Source: Holacanthus passer (Eukaryota; Chordata; Actinopteri; Pomacanthidae). From it: 64,000 bases of DNA. The stretch lies in the NCBI GenBank assembly GCA_025331565.1, contig JAFREQ010000043.1, positions 5,155,001-5,219,000 of the forward strand. Reading direction: 5' to 3'. Every line of letters starts with the position of its first letter. Within the stretch, counting starts at the first letter, position 1. This document shows, in pieces, positions 49,401 through 59,334 of the stretch. Below the pieces are notes generated by a model. It did no database searches. It was not told the DNA's origin and worked only from the letters and a program-made list of their open reading frames with translations. Made by a program: the position numbers and the translations under genes.

Positions 49401-52400
49401 TTTTGATCAATAACGTTTTAATTTTTTATCATACACAATTTAGACCAATTTTCCATTCATCTGAAAGTTTTTTACATTTTTACACAACCTCCAATTTTCA
49501 AATAAAAAGCATAAAAAGCACAGTTATGCACAGTACATTCAGACAAGACTTACTTTCTCGTTTTTTTCTGTTTGATTATTTGATGACATCAGGTGGTTAA
49601 AATGTCTGTACACATTCTGACAATAGAAAATAATTTAAAACAGAAAATGAAGCGATCCAGATGATACTCAACAACTTCTGGTGCAGGTCCAAATACAGAT
49701 ACAAATACAGACATTTGTCAGATACGCTATTTCTCCAGGTGGTGGAGCATTTATGTGTGAGCTTAACAAGGTGATTATTGATAAATGGCTCTTGGTTAGC
49801 CTGGTACATGTCAGAGTAATAGCATGATTGACTGGGTGTGAGAAGATCGCTACCGAGGCCTCTCGTAAGCCTTCATCTTGCCACTTTGGAGAAGTGTGGT
49901 TTTTCTGCACATTTGTAGGTGTGTTTGTACTGTGCATGCATGTTGCTGTGTGCCTACATTCACTGAGAATTTACTCCATGACACACCAACACACAGCACT
50001 GCCTACCCAAAACAACTGTGTAAGATAGAGGTTCAAAAAAGCACCTAGACTTATCATCGATTAGAATTTCTCACTATTATAAAACAAAGCTGTTCGGAGA
50101 GTCTAAGTCTGCAGATCCATTTCATGCATTCTCCCACACCTGATCGAACACAGATGTGACCCCCATCTACATACACCGTCACAGCTGTAATTAAAATGGC
50201 AGGAGTAAAACTTGTGTCTTCTGTCAGGCCCCAGTTTCTAACCAGAACAGGCCCTGGAGCCTGGACTCAATCTTCACTGTGTCATGCTGGAGAGAAAGAA
50301 GAGGCTGGTCATAGGGGAGAGGAGAGGCAGCTATAAATCAGTCTGATCACAGCGGCTGACAGGGCGAGAGACGTGGGGAGGAGGGGAGGAGGAGTGTGTG
50401 TGTATGTATGTCTCTTCTTGTAAAGCATGAAGAGAAATACAGGCGGAGGGTTGGATAAAAGAAATAAGCAGCAGAGAGCAAAGATGCAAGGACAGAAGAG
50501 AAGAGACCTACATTAAAGTTGCAGGCACATAAAAGGTCATTAATTGAAATCTCCAGAAGGGGCGAGGAAATGGGTGACAAAGTGCGTGGGTGCTCAGTCA
50601 ACTTTCCCCTGCTTCAAAAAAAAATGCTGCCCTCAACATTATCATTTTCATAACAAGCAGTTTGTACACACACAACATTTACCCTTCATTCCCATGACCT
50701 TTGCCCTCACTGGCTGCACGTCAGAGTCCAGACCAGGTCAAACAGGATTCTGACAGGGTCAGATAGGAAGGTTAAACAGAGTTCATTTAGGACCCCCCCA
50801 AAATGTAAAGGCACATACTTGTGGTTTTGAATATTTTAAACAATAAAAAGTTTTTGATTCATTTCTTACTTTCTATGCAGCTATGGACTAAAACCAGCTC
50901 GCTTGAAAGTTCTGTGACGTCCAGTTGAGAGCCGGACTTGCTTTGACAATGATTGGTGCTTTCAATAAGGACTCAATGACCTGCTGACCTGTTAACATAT
51001 GGCATGCTGAGAACATGTTGTGTACCTAAATCAAACACAGAAGATATTAATGCAGTAGTTTGACATTTGGGATATAGGCTCAAAACTATTCCTTTAAAGC
51101 TGAGGCTGCTGCTTTTAGAGACGGAGCGAACTACAAAATTGTTTCCACAGTGTCACCAACAGTTTAAGATTTCCATTGAAGTGAGCTGAGTGTAGGCAAA
51201 TTTCCAAAAACAGTTGATAGTAATATAAACTATTGACAATACATCATTAATTGGCCAAAACATGAATAAGAATCAGTATGTTTCTATGACTGAGAGAAGG
51301 ACCACCAAGCAGAGCTGCAGTTGTTCATCAAATGAAAAGTCTGAAAGAAGCAAAATGTTGTTGATTACACTTCTTGGCATTAGAAGATGCTGATGTACTG
51401 ATGCTCCACTGGAACATTAGATGGCTGGTGAGAGTGTGTGGGAACATCCTGTAGCGGGTCACTGATGACAGTAACAGTCCACCACCTCACTACATCTCTC
51501 TCATGGGGACATAAAATACGGATCATATTTACGTGCACACACACAAATGAAATTGGATGGTGCTCAAGACAGCGTCCGGCCAAACTCAGTTCAGTTAAAG
51601 GAGTTTTACTCGCATGATGTACATGTGCAAATATGTGAATATAAATTACATCGTAGGAATAAAATAAGATGTCTGATAATATTGGCTTGGTTTAGAGCTG
51701 AAACATAGTTTATTGACAGAAAATCAGCAACTATTTTATAATCAATTAAAACAGAAATCCTAATCACAGCTCACTTTTTAGATGGTTAATCAAGAAAATA
51801 CAAGCAGTTTTTTCTATAATAAATATAATTTTAGTTTGTTCCTAACAAACACAATATTGGCTAAATTTTTAAACTGTGACCACATTTCTTGTACTGCTTA
51901 TGTTTCCATTGTAACTATTGCCTTTTTGTTTTTCACATGTGAAAAAGAAAACTTATGTTTTCTGTTTGCACAAAGCTTTGGACTGTTTTTGTTTTGCAGT
52001 TATCTTTAATATCCTGTGGGACGCTGTTAGGTAAACTTTATGAGACTCAAAGTGTTCTGGTAAATATGTGATTTAACACCAGCTTAATAACTTTATCTCA
52101 GTGTTTTAGTCTTATTTGGACCAAAAAATCTGAGGTCCTGTTGAGTTAGTTGGCTCAAGTGTGTGTGTGTGTGTGTGTGTGTGTACATGCTGATAATAGC
52201 AACCGTCTCTGACCATGCGTCAAGACAGCGCTTGTGTTATCTGTCAGCAGCTTGTTAGAGAGGTGAACAACCATGACAGATCTCTCTCTGTCTCACTCCC
52301 TCGTTGTCTCTCGCTGTCTTTTTCTCTCACCACGCCCCATTACACTGGAGGTGTATCAGCAGCTAGCGTTGTAAAGGCTATGGTGAGAGCTCGGCTTCCT

Positions 52401-55400
52401 GCCGATGTTTTGGCAGACGCCAGTGAATGCCTCATCAGTCTCTCTGCTCTGCCTGAGCTCATCAGTGTGTAATGGGCCTCTCAAAAACATACCATCAAAG
52501 AATATGTGCAATAGTACAATAGTGGTGTCCACACTGACTCACCTCAACAACTATTGGATGGATTGTCATGAAATTTTCTACAAACATTCATGGTCCAAAG
52601 AGGATGAATCCTGATGACTTTCTGATTGCCTGCATTTTGGACACATAAAGTATATCCATCTATATTTACCCTGTATCACCAGCAGATCACATTTCTCATT
52701 TATCCACTTCAATATCTCAGTATCTACCTGATGGATTGGCACAAAATCTTGTATAATTAATCCTAACGGTCTTGGTGATCTCCTGATTTTGCTACAGGTA
52801 CACATTTGTGGTTTAAAGTGAAATGTCCCAACAACTATTGGATGAATTATCATAAAATCTGGTAAACACATTCACATCACCCACATGATGAAATGAAGTC
52901 ATTTGGTGAATCCTTCACTTTTCCTCTTGTGCCATCATTAAGTCTGAATTTCACTTTGTCCAATACTTTGATCGATAACCAAATACTGCAGAACTAATTC
53001 TGTTCCCATTAGCCTCAGCTGTACTTTGTGTTTAGTGCTAATTAGCAAATGTAGCATGCAACACAGTAAACTAAGGTGCAGCAACATGCATTTAATGTAG
53101 GGACACGGACAATGAACATAGATCAAAGTGATATTGAAGAGTCTGTATCCATCATTTCAACCAAGAAATGATGTCACTATGACAGTTTTGCAAATGTTCC
53201 ACTCCACAGGTGTTAAATTTCCACAAACTTATCAACCAAAATCAGTTTCAGTTGCAATTTGAGAAAACAAATGATAAATGCTTTATCTATAACGACTTGT
53301 TTAACGAGTTTCAACTAGCTTCATTTCATGTCAACATCAAAATCTCTGCGATGCTGAAGACAGAAGAATTTAAAGTGATATTCACACATGTGCAAATGCA
53401 CTTGAAATTGTTTGTTTGGATCAGTCCAAAGTTAGACTGTAGCTGCTCATACACACACACACACGCACACGCACACATACACAGACACACACACACACAC
53501 ACACCAGTGGACTTCAGGTGACTGGACCCCCCTTGCCTTTAATGAGACACACACTGGTATTAAGAGGATCCCTGAGGCACAGTCCCGTGAGAAATGAGCT
53601 TCAGGACTGTTCCTACAGCGTGTCTTAATTAGCCCAGCGGGCAGAGAGCACAGTGTATTGTCTTGTGTGGGATGGACTGTTAATGAAGTGCTGTGAAACA
53701 TGACACAACACCTGTTGTTTGGTCGAATACAAAGATGCTTGTTCTCTCCGTATCAAACTGTCTGTCTGTCTGTGCGTGACTGATGTCTGTTTTTTATGTC
53801 TGCCTGCCTGTCTGTCTTATCTGTCTGTCGTGGGTCTGTCAGGATATATCAGAGGTTTTTGATGTGAAAGAGAGGAGAGGAGCTGTTCACATTTTCCATC
53901 TGTCGATTCCACTTCATTTCCAGTGTTGTCTTCCTTCCACTCTCTCTCTTTTCATCCTGTTTTCCCTCCCTTTCTTCTCTAATAGACCCATAAAGTCTGT
54001 CTCATTGCACATCTATGCCTATTTTTACATTTATTGAATCCCATGTTCATCGTTCACAAATGAGAGCAAAAGCCAATTTTTGCACTTCTTTGCACTTCTG
54101 CTTTACTTCATCCCATCTTGTCATAAGCGGTGAATTTTAAACAAATTCCCCCTCAGGACTCTGTCACCTGAAACCAGCACAATAGCCAGAGCTCAGGAGA
54201 ACCATCAATAATTGATTGTGCACCAACACAAACTTGGCGTGGTGCGAAGCTACCTGCCTCAGAGAAGCCAAGGTCTAGACAAAGCTGTTGAAACGCAGGC
54301 CTCCAAATGCATGATCATCTAGATAAGAGCCATAACAGACTATTGTGTTTTGCTACCTAGGTGTAGAGGCAAGGGCAATACTGTCACACACATGGTCGGT
54401 CACACGCACACACACTCACTGTGTCCCTCTGTTCAGCTGTTTGTGGCCCTGATGTTTTGAGTCTTTACGCGTTTTCTTTAAATGTGGTGAATCAAAACTC
54501 ATGCAGCTGCATGCACCGCTGTGAAGAATCTAGAGTTCATGATTTATGGCAAGAGTTCGAGTAACATTGTTTAAAGTGGCGCAGGAGATCTAAGAGTCAA
54601 GTTGAACAGTGTGGAATAAATATGTTGTTCCACAGCTCCACCTACTGGAGGAATGAGGTAGCACAGGCTCTGCATTGTATAGCGACAATAATTGATGGGA
54701 AGTAGGTTAATTCTCTATTCAAAAAAAAGTGAAGTGACTCTACTAATCCACTGACATGGAGAGATATTTGTCAGAAAAATGTGGTTGTTTGTAACTTTGT
54801 AACTAGCCCACATGTTTTGGTATTGTTTGTGTATTGTGCTTTTTTTTTGAGAAACTGGGATGTTGAATGTCAAGTATACTGCATCTTAGTATTGATTTTC
54901 ACTCTGTATATTTTGGAGATATGCCTATAGCTTTGTGAAAATTATTCAGAGAAACCTCCTACTGTTGACATCTTCACAGACTATCTATGATCCAAAGAAG
55001 ACTTTTTTAAAAATGTTTGAAATTTGAATGTTACTCTCAGGAGCAGACACTGATAAATGCTCTTTTTTTTTTTTACCTTTTTTTATTAATATCTATTTTT
55101 ATTTTCAATAGGGGATAAGATGTCTAATGAACTTTACCTCTGTATTTGTGTACATACTTGCACACTATTATGTCTTGTATGTCTTAACAGTAAGACAGAA
55201 ACTGTTATCTGATCAGATACTATGATTACAAGCTGTTATTCAGAGCATGCAGGTCAGTGAAGTCATTTTAAACTCTGTTCAAACAGCCGTGTTCATCATA
55301 GTGTGTTGTGTACTGATGGAGCACCAGGAGCTATAACAGTCAACTTACAAAACCATTAAGAAACCCTTCCTCTTTTGCCCCTGTTCACTCCAGGTAAATG

Positions 55401-56294
55401 GTGTGAACATCGAGGGCATGCGGCATGCAGAGGTGGTGGCCTTCATAAAGAAAGGCGGAGAGGAGACCTGGCTGTTGGTGGTGGATCCAGACACGGACGA
55501 GCACTTCAAGAGGAGGGGGGTTGTCCCCACAGTCAGTCATCTCAGAGGTAGGACCACACTAACAAATGGTCGTGTGTAACATGTAAGGTAGGTTGTGGTC
55601 ATTTCACGTTAAGTGATAGCAGGTATTTGAGTGTTCATCAAATGTGAGTAAGAGTTTAGTTAATTGTGCATTTTCAAGTGAATTTCCTTGATTGTTTATT
55701 CTGGGAAGCATCCTAGGAAATTATTTGGAAGTTATTAGGAAATTGCAAAGATCCTTAACAACTCTCTCGACTGATTCCTGAATTGATGAGGATGATTATG
55801 ATGAATTGATTGACAGGATCTCATTCCTTTGAATATGAACTGCATCTAGATATTATAAAGACTATACCACAGTGTAAAACAAGCTCAGCCTTCTATGTGC
55901 ATTGTTTGTTTGTTGCATAGACTACGATGGTCCGTCCATATCCAACGGCTCCCCCAACCCTCAGATCAACGGCAGCTCGACCACACAGTCCATCAGGTCC
56001 ACACACTCCGACCTCAGCAGCCAGGGCAACAGCACACAGGTGGGTGTGGGCATTCATGTAAGGTGCTGTGTTTGCTCTTTGGTCCTTCACATGAAAGTAC
56101 CCTCAACCTTTCTGTCTGTGTCATCTTCAATACAGCTGGCGGACGACGAGGGCGGCCGACTGATGGACCCGTTTGCTGAGATGGGCCTGAGCGCTACGGC
56201 AGCGGAAGAAAAGATGAAGATACATGCCAAAGAAAAGAAGAAGGCGCCGCAGATGGACTGGATGAAGAAGTACGAGCTGTTCAGCAACTTCTGA
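25610..56294 (+). CDS. nherf2: NHERF2 (Na+/H+ exchange regulatory cofactor 2, slc9a3r2), six coding exons, 386 aa
   Basis: Scaffold protein under the apical plasma membrane. Two PDZ domains bind C-termini of transporters and receptors, and the C-terminal tail binds ezrin/radixin/moesin, linking cargo to actin. PDZ1 is at ~8-90 (GYGF 18-21, class I His67). A Ser/Pro-rich linker follows (~112-137). PDZ2 is at ~195-277 (GYGF 205-208, His254). A Ser/Thr/Asn-rich linker leads to the ERM-binding end APQMDWMKKYELFSNF (371-386). The terminal SNF, rather than the SNL of NHERF1, and PDZ similarity favour NHERF2. Exons: 25610-25816, 26908-27201, 48840-49067, 55394-55547, 55921-56039, 56136-56294. All junctions are phase 0 except exon 4/5 (phase 1). 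The length exceeds human NHERF2 (337), mainly through the linkers. Intron 1 has a GC donor; the others are GT-AG. Intron 2 is 21,638 bases and repeat-filled. Confidence 0.95.
26908..27201 (+). CDS. nherf2: nherf2 exon 2 (end of PDZ1 and linker)
   Basis: 98 codons between CCCCTCAG and GTAAGC, beginning VVQRIKAV and completing PDZ1 with TRLLVVDHET. The linker is a Ser/Pro-rich low-complexity stretch encoded by CCTCC/TCCTC repeats, followed by a basic Ser/Lys segment (RRSPSKAAKK). Confidence 0.95.
27790..28070. repeat. Partial palindromic MITE-like element in intron 2
   Basis: AACTTGTGGTTTTATAGAGG, TATTTCTTGGCCCGGTGCAG and TCACTTCCTGGAGTCCTGTA match the central part of the family, followed by CTAGCTGTTTGCCCTC. 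GTAACTTCCTGGAGTCTAAA near 57431 is the same block. Confidence 0.55.
32650..32690. repeat. Short AT-rich repeat fragment
   Basis: AACGATCAGTAGATTAATTA and AAAATAATTGTTGGTGCA resemble the end of the AATCGATTAAT-type repeat. The fragment is too short for certainty. Confidence 0.25.
34247..34679. repeat. Dispersed repeat (TTTAAAGGTATAATACGTGAC family)
   Basis: The block starts TTTAAAGGTATAATACGTGA, contains GCATTAAAATGTCTGAAAAC, AGTTGTGTACTTACCCCGAA and TTCATTTGGTCGCCCCTCAA, and ends TTACATACTGTGCCATTAA. The inner sequence and ends match an abundant teleost non-autonomous element about 430 bp long. The end, TTACATACTGTGCCATTAA, is roughly the inverse of the start, TTTAAAGGTATAATACGTGA. Confidence 0.55.
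35820..36110 (+). pseudogene. Degenerate LINE (L2-like) reverse-transcriptase fragment
   Basis: Broken translations in changing frames resemble L2-type reverse transcriptase. CAGTCTGGCTTTCAAGCAAA gives QSGFQAK, CTCTGCATTTGATATAGAAG gives the AFD(I)ED block in place of AFDTVDH, and a GVADTVLKWF-like block precedes GTACCTCAAGGCTCTGCCCT (VPQGSAL..GP), the conserved RT motif. Stops and frameshifts are present throughout, so the fragment is inactive. It lies in nherf2 intron 2 in the sense orientation. Confidence 0.6.
36749..36790. repeat. (GA)n microsatellite
   Basis: An almost perfect GA run in nherf2 intron 2. Further GA/CT runs in the window are at 22760-22791, 37744-37790, 46425-46469 and 63320-63670. 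Confidence 0.9.
37465..37590. repeat. AT-rich dispersed repeat fragment
   Basis: AATCATTTTCATTATTGATT, CACAATTAATCAAATAATTG and AATGTCATGTAGAAAATCAG match the family at 23262-23465. A separate (A)18 run lies nearby at about 37115-37131. Confidence 0.45.
37744..37790. repeat. (TC)n microsatellite
   Basis: About 23 perfect CT units in nherf2 intron 2. Confidence 0.95.
39385..39635 (+). pseudogene. LINE 3'-end fragment (L2-like)
   Basis: CACTTCACTGGCTGCTGATT followed by AAATTTATGATTCATTTCAT corresponds to the LHWLPV-type region near the C-terminus of L2 reverse transcriptases. The fragment ends with GCTGCTCTATAAATGAAATT, a typical L2 3' terminus. It carries stops and gaps and is in the same orientation as the RT fragment at 35820. 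Confidence 0.55.
41240..41780. mobile_element. Near-complete palindromic MITE-like element
   Basis: The left end is AATAGTTTGACATTTTGGGA (41246) followed by AATACGCTTTTTCGCTTTCTT. The right end carries the inverted words CAAGAAAGCAAATAAG and ATTTCCCAAGAAAAGTGTCA, ending at TTAA (41776-41779). Between them are CTGGCTCTGTCCAAAGGAAA, AACACTTTATATCTTTTTGT and, inverted, AACAAACAAGATATAACACG, so the internal arms also mirror each other. It is about 540 bp, non-coding, and the best-preserved copy of the family in this window. Confidence 0.7.
42572..42610. repeat. (CA)n microsatellite
   Basis: About 19 CA units, preceded by a GCGCACGCACACAC transition. It generates the long cysteine/valine-rich frames on the minus strand here. 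Confidence 0.95.
46425..46469. repeat. (TC)n microsatellite
   Basis: About 22 perfect CT units in nherf2 intron 2, about 2.4 kb upstream of exon 3. Confidence 0.95.
48840..49067 (+). CDS. nherf2: nherf2 exon 3 (linker and first part of PDZ2)
   Basis: 76 codons between TCTCTGCCAG and GTAGGA. A His/Gln/Ala linker precedes VPRLCHLVRSEMGYGFNLHS and PGQYIRSLDPGSPA of PDZ2, ending RLIE. The exon break falls at the same place as in PDZ1-type folds, after the beta-D/E region (DRLIE|VNG). Confidence 0.95.
51055..51105. repeat. Short deleted MITE copy
   Basis: GTAGTTTGACATTTGGGATA and CAAAACTATTCCTTTAAAGC are the two ends of the palindromic element, separated by only a few bases. This is a drastically internally deleted copy. 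Confidence 0.5.
51695..51750. repeat. AT-rich dispersed repeat end
   Basis: AGAGCTGAAACATAGTTTAT and TGACAGAAAATCAGCAACTA, then TTTATAATCAATTAAAAC, match the terminal part of the 23262-23465 family in reverse orientation. Confidence 0.45.
52543..53095. repeat. CAACAACTATTGGATGGATT dispersed repeat, long copy
   Basis: CTCAACAACTATTGGATGGA followed by TTGTCATGAAATTTTCTACA and CATTCATGGTCCAAAGAGGA. A second internal unit at 52831 begins CAACAACTATTGGATGAATT. The block ends with GCCTCAGCTGTACTTTGTGT, TTAGTGCTAATTAGCAAATG and TAGCATGC. The word order is that of a widespread teleost repeat. The internal repetition (52543 and 52831) suggests two nested or tandem units. Confidence 0.65.
55394..55547 (+). 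CDS. nherf2: nherf2 exon 4 (end of PDZ2)
   Basis: 154 bases between CACTCCAG and GTAGGA, ending in phase 1. It encodes VNGVNIEGMRHAEVVAFIKK, with the class I His254, and WLLVVDPDTDEHFKR, completing PDZ2. Confidence 0.95.
55921..56039 (+). CDS. nherf2: nherf2 exon 5 (Ser/Asn/Thr-rich linker)
   Basis: 119 bases between TTGCATAG and GTGGGT. It encodes a polar, Ser/Thr/Asn-rich linker (SISNGSPNPQINGSS..STHSDLSSQGN) comparable to the segment between PDZ2 and the ERM-binding tail in human NHERF2. The following 96-base intron is in frame and lacks stops. Confidence 0.92.
56136..56294 (+). CDS. nherf2: nherf2 exon 6 (ERM-binding tail)
   Basis: 52 codons plus TGA after AATACAG. It contains MDPFAEMGLSATAAEEKMK and a basic APQMDWMKKYELFSNF end, the ezrin-binding helix conserved in NHERF1 and NHERF2. 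Confidence 0.95.
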   Translation: MADDEGGRLMDPFAEMGLSATAAEEKMKIHAKEKKKAPQMDWMKKYELFSNF

Positions 56295-57341
56295 GACGTA
56301 CCCTCCACCTCTGAGGACGCTCTAAACACCAAAGGACATCGGGACATACAAGCTTTTTGCAGCCCTACGTGTGGATGAAATTGTGTTGTTGGAGAATGTC
56401 GCTCTTACTACACAGATCGTGTTTCTTGTTAAAGAACCAAGATCCCCCATTCAACAGAAGATATTTTGTTCCTGGAATTAAATGTGACGAAAGGAAAAAG
56501 TTGTATAATGGATTTTACTTTTTAAGCCACTTCAGAGACTCTAGCCACTTTTCCTGCTTCACAGTGCTGAGTGACTGCAAAAACTACACTTTGCTAAAAT
56601 CACACTATTCAGACGGAAGAGCATCTAAAAATGCTTCCTGTCTGTCAGATGGGAGTCTTGCAAAAACATTTTAACAAATTTATCCCCCATCACTTTTTCT
56701 TGACTTTAATCATCCCAATCTCCCAAGAGACTCGTCTCAAAAAAATGCAGGAGACAGTTATTTTTATATTTAAAAAGCATAAACAACTATTAAAAAATAT
56801 ATCCCATCATTATGGACTGCATTTTAAAGAGTTTTATGGACACTGTGACATGAATGATTGTGGACATTGTGGGAGTTTGGGCCCATCAGTCAGAGGAAGC
56901 CCAAAGTTGGCAGAAGATCACTGTGAAAGAGTTGAGACCCTCCACCTCCAGCCCACACACACGCTTGATAATGACCACAGACAAAGACAAGGATGGCTGT
57001 GTGTACCGGCTGTGTGTAATGTATCCTACATGTGTTTGTACTTTTACATAGAGTGTATTAACTGATCATCGGATCAGTTTTATTCAAAAAGAATTCATGC
57101 TCATACTTCTCATTTAGCGCTCAATCGTAGTAAGTGTACCACCACTAACCTCTTTTCCCAAAGTGTGCGTAACAAAGGGAAGCACCACTAACATTACATG
57201 TATTCATACAGAAAGTAATGGATAGTGGAACGTAGAAGGAAGAAAGATTTCTCAGGACAAAGGGCGAGATGAATGGGTTTATCATTGGAGAAGGTTTGAT
57301 GTGTAGTCTACAGCAGAGGGCAAACTTACACCACAAATAAA
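56295..57341 (+). other. nherf2: nherf2 3' UTR (probable)
   Basis: Non-coding sequence after the TGA. AATAAA occurs at 57336-57341, 57491-57496 (inside a repeat) and 58293-58298. The first is the simplest candidate for the transcript end, giving a 3' UTR of about 1.05 kb. The open frames at 56357-57065 lie in this UTR and show no domain. Confidence 0.45.
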
Positions 57342-57364
57342 GGCCCCATTTGGCACTTAACCAA

Positions 57365-57700
57365 AACAGAGCAGATGTGTAGTATCCAGGTTTTTATATG
57401 GGGGTTGTGTCAGACTGTTTCTTAGATAGAAGCGGTAACTTCCTGGAGTCTAAATATAACTCCACCTAAAGCTGCAAATTTTTCATACAGAATAAACAAA
57501 CAAGATATAAGAGGTTAATGTAGGGAGGGATGTTAATTTTAGACAGAGCCAGGCTAGTTGTTCCCTCCATTTCTGCTTTATGATAAGATACTCATGAGAG
57601 CTTCATAGTTACAGACACAAGATTGATTTAGATCTTTTCATCTAACTTTCCACCAGAAAGCGTATGAGTATTTCCCAAAATGACACACTATCCCTTTAAT
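57365..57700. repeat. Palindromic MITE-like element, right part
   Basis: GTAACTTCCTGGAGTCTAAA, AACAAACAAGATATAAGAGG, GAGCCAGGCTAGTTGTTCCC and GTATTTCCCAAAATGACACA, ending CTATCCCTTTAATT, match the right half of the element at 41240-41780 and the copy at 4035-4326. Confidence 0.65.
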
Positions 57701-57742
57701 TCAACAAGAACCAGCAAGAACCAACAAGATTAAGGCTGTTAA

Positions 57743-57960
57743 GTGCAGATAGCATATTTGAGGCAGACGCTGGAGCGAATGGATGTGATCAGCCACAACA
57801 TGAGCAGTGTGAGCAGGTTGTGGGGCAGAGGCAGAGCAGGAGAAGCCCACAGTGAGGTCAGAGATGCTCTGGAGGATCTAGTGAAAGAGACTGTGGGAGC
57901 CATGGAGCTTATGGAGGATTATTGCACATACAGGGACAGCTGTCGTGCACATGCTCACAC
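57743..57960 (+). other. Unidentified open segment, possible exon remnant
   Basis: About 70 open codons with protein-like composition: an amphipathic, acidic helical stretch with LRQTLERMDVISHNMSS, a basic SRLWGRGRAGE turn and HSEVRDALEDLVKETVGAM. It follows the 3' end of a MITE directly and runs into a (TG)n array. No good splice donor is visible, and the upstream GTGCAG lacks a pyrimidine tract. I do not recognise the family. It could be an exon of a downstream gene, a pseudo-exon, or chance. Confidence 0.2.
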
Positions 57961-58634
57961 GCATTGGGAGCACAAAATGTGTGTGTGTGTGTGTGTGTGG
58001 AGAAGGTATACAATGCGGCAATCCAAGCAATGTTGATGTGATGCATTGCAACAAGTGGGAGTGTAAGTTGGAGAAATGGTATGTGTGTGGACATCTTGTC
58101 TTTTTTTTTGGACCCATTCACACTATTACACGTAGTCCACACTAACAGAAGTGTCTTGATTCATCTGCATCAGTCCGTGTGTGCAGTAGGGCTCACTCTT
58201 ATGTTCTGACAGTCGCAGCAAAAAGAAACTCTATGTTACCATGATGTATATACAGTAAAAGCATACAGTATATATGACAGGTTGCATTTTTCAATAAAGT
58301 GTGACATTGGCATTTTTTGAATATATTAAACTGTTGTCATTTGTCATTTGACTCAACATTTTGTTTTCCATCACCGTCCTCTGCTCCACGAGCTCATCTT
58401 TACTTATTTACTGTCTCTCTCTGTGACTACAATATGTCTCGTTCGCTCCTGTTTCCTCTCTTTTTCCCTCGCCACCCCACTCTCTCCCTCTCTCTCTCTG
58501 TCCCTCTCTCTCTCCGTCTCTTGCTGAGGATTATGCCGGCGTACAGTTTCAGTTTCAGCCTGTTCTCCGAATTCTCCACCAGCCAGCTGCTGCTGTGAGT
58601 GCTCGGGCCACACAAAGGTCAAACAGAGGTCAAA

Positions 58635-58665
<31 letters not shown>

Positions 58666-58744
58666 TTAAGTGTATTGTCATTGCATTGAGATGTACCATA
58701 TGTGGTTGCAGTTGTGGCTGCATCTTCATCCAGTCTTTATTTAT

Positions 58745-58905
58745 TCTTAGATAGTGGTGGAAGAAGTACTCAGATGTTTTACTTAAGTGCTGATACAACA
58801 GGGTAAAAGTACTCCATTACAACTAAAGTCCTTACTGGATATAACAGTTGTAAATAAAATGTACTTAAAGTTTCAAAAGTAATGGTGAAAATGGCCACTG
58901 ATATA
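58745..58905. repeat. Dispersed repeat (GTGGTGGAAGAAGTACTCAG family)
   Basis: GTGGTGGAAGAAGTACTCAG, TTTTACTTAAGTGCTGATAC, GTAAAAGTACTCCATTACAA and AATGTACTTAAAGTTTCAAA follow one another as in a very common fish repeat thought to derive from a hAT-type non-autonomous transposon. The right end is not resolved. Confidence 0.65.
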
Positions 58906-59317
58906 GATATATATTTGTCATTATTCATTAATGTTTAAACAACATTTTACTGTCGTGGCTGGTTGAGGTGGAGCTGGTTTTAATTACTCTAAAAACTTTA
59001 GTCCAGTCAAACCTACAGTAGGGAGCGGACCCCTCCAAAGTGTGACTCAATAAATCTGAGGGGTCTTGACTTTTTCTTTCTCTTTCTCTAATCTCTTTTG
59101 TAATCTTCTAAGCTGTATTTGTGGACTATTGGGTGATTTTACCTCTTTGGGCCTCAGTTACTTAAATGAAACCAGCAGGAAATGTATCTTTGGTGGAACT
59201 GCGAACAACTCATAGACATCCGAAATGTGTTTATGATCAGTGGGCCGGTCAGAGTTATCATGTTCAGTAGTTCACATGTGGCTCAGTAATGCAATCGCCA
59301 CAAAGTAATACTGTATG

Positions 59318-59334
59318 TCCACTAGGTGGTGCAG
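59318..59334 (+). promoter_or_regulatory. CTCF-like motif downstream of nherf2
   Basis: TCCACTAGGTGGTGCAG matches the CTCF core CCASYAGRKGG over its first eleven positions; the following bases (TGCAG) match less well. It lies 3 kb past the nherf2 stop codon. Confidence 0.3.

Larger units (their letters stand above)
49068..55393 (+). other. nherf2: nherf2 intron 3 (6.3 kb)
   Basis: GTAGGA donor and TTCACTCCAG acceptor. No gene was recognised inside. Repeats listed separately are at 51060, 51695 and 52543, plus CA/TG microsatellites. Confidence 0.85.
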
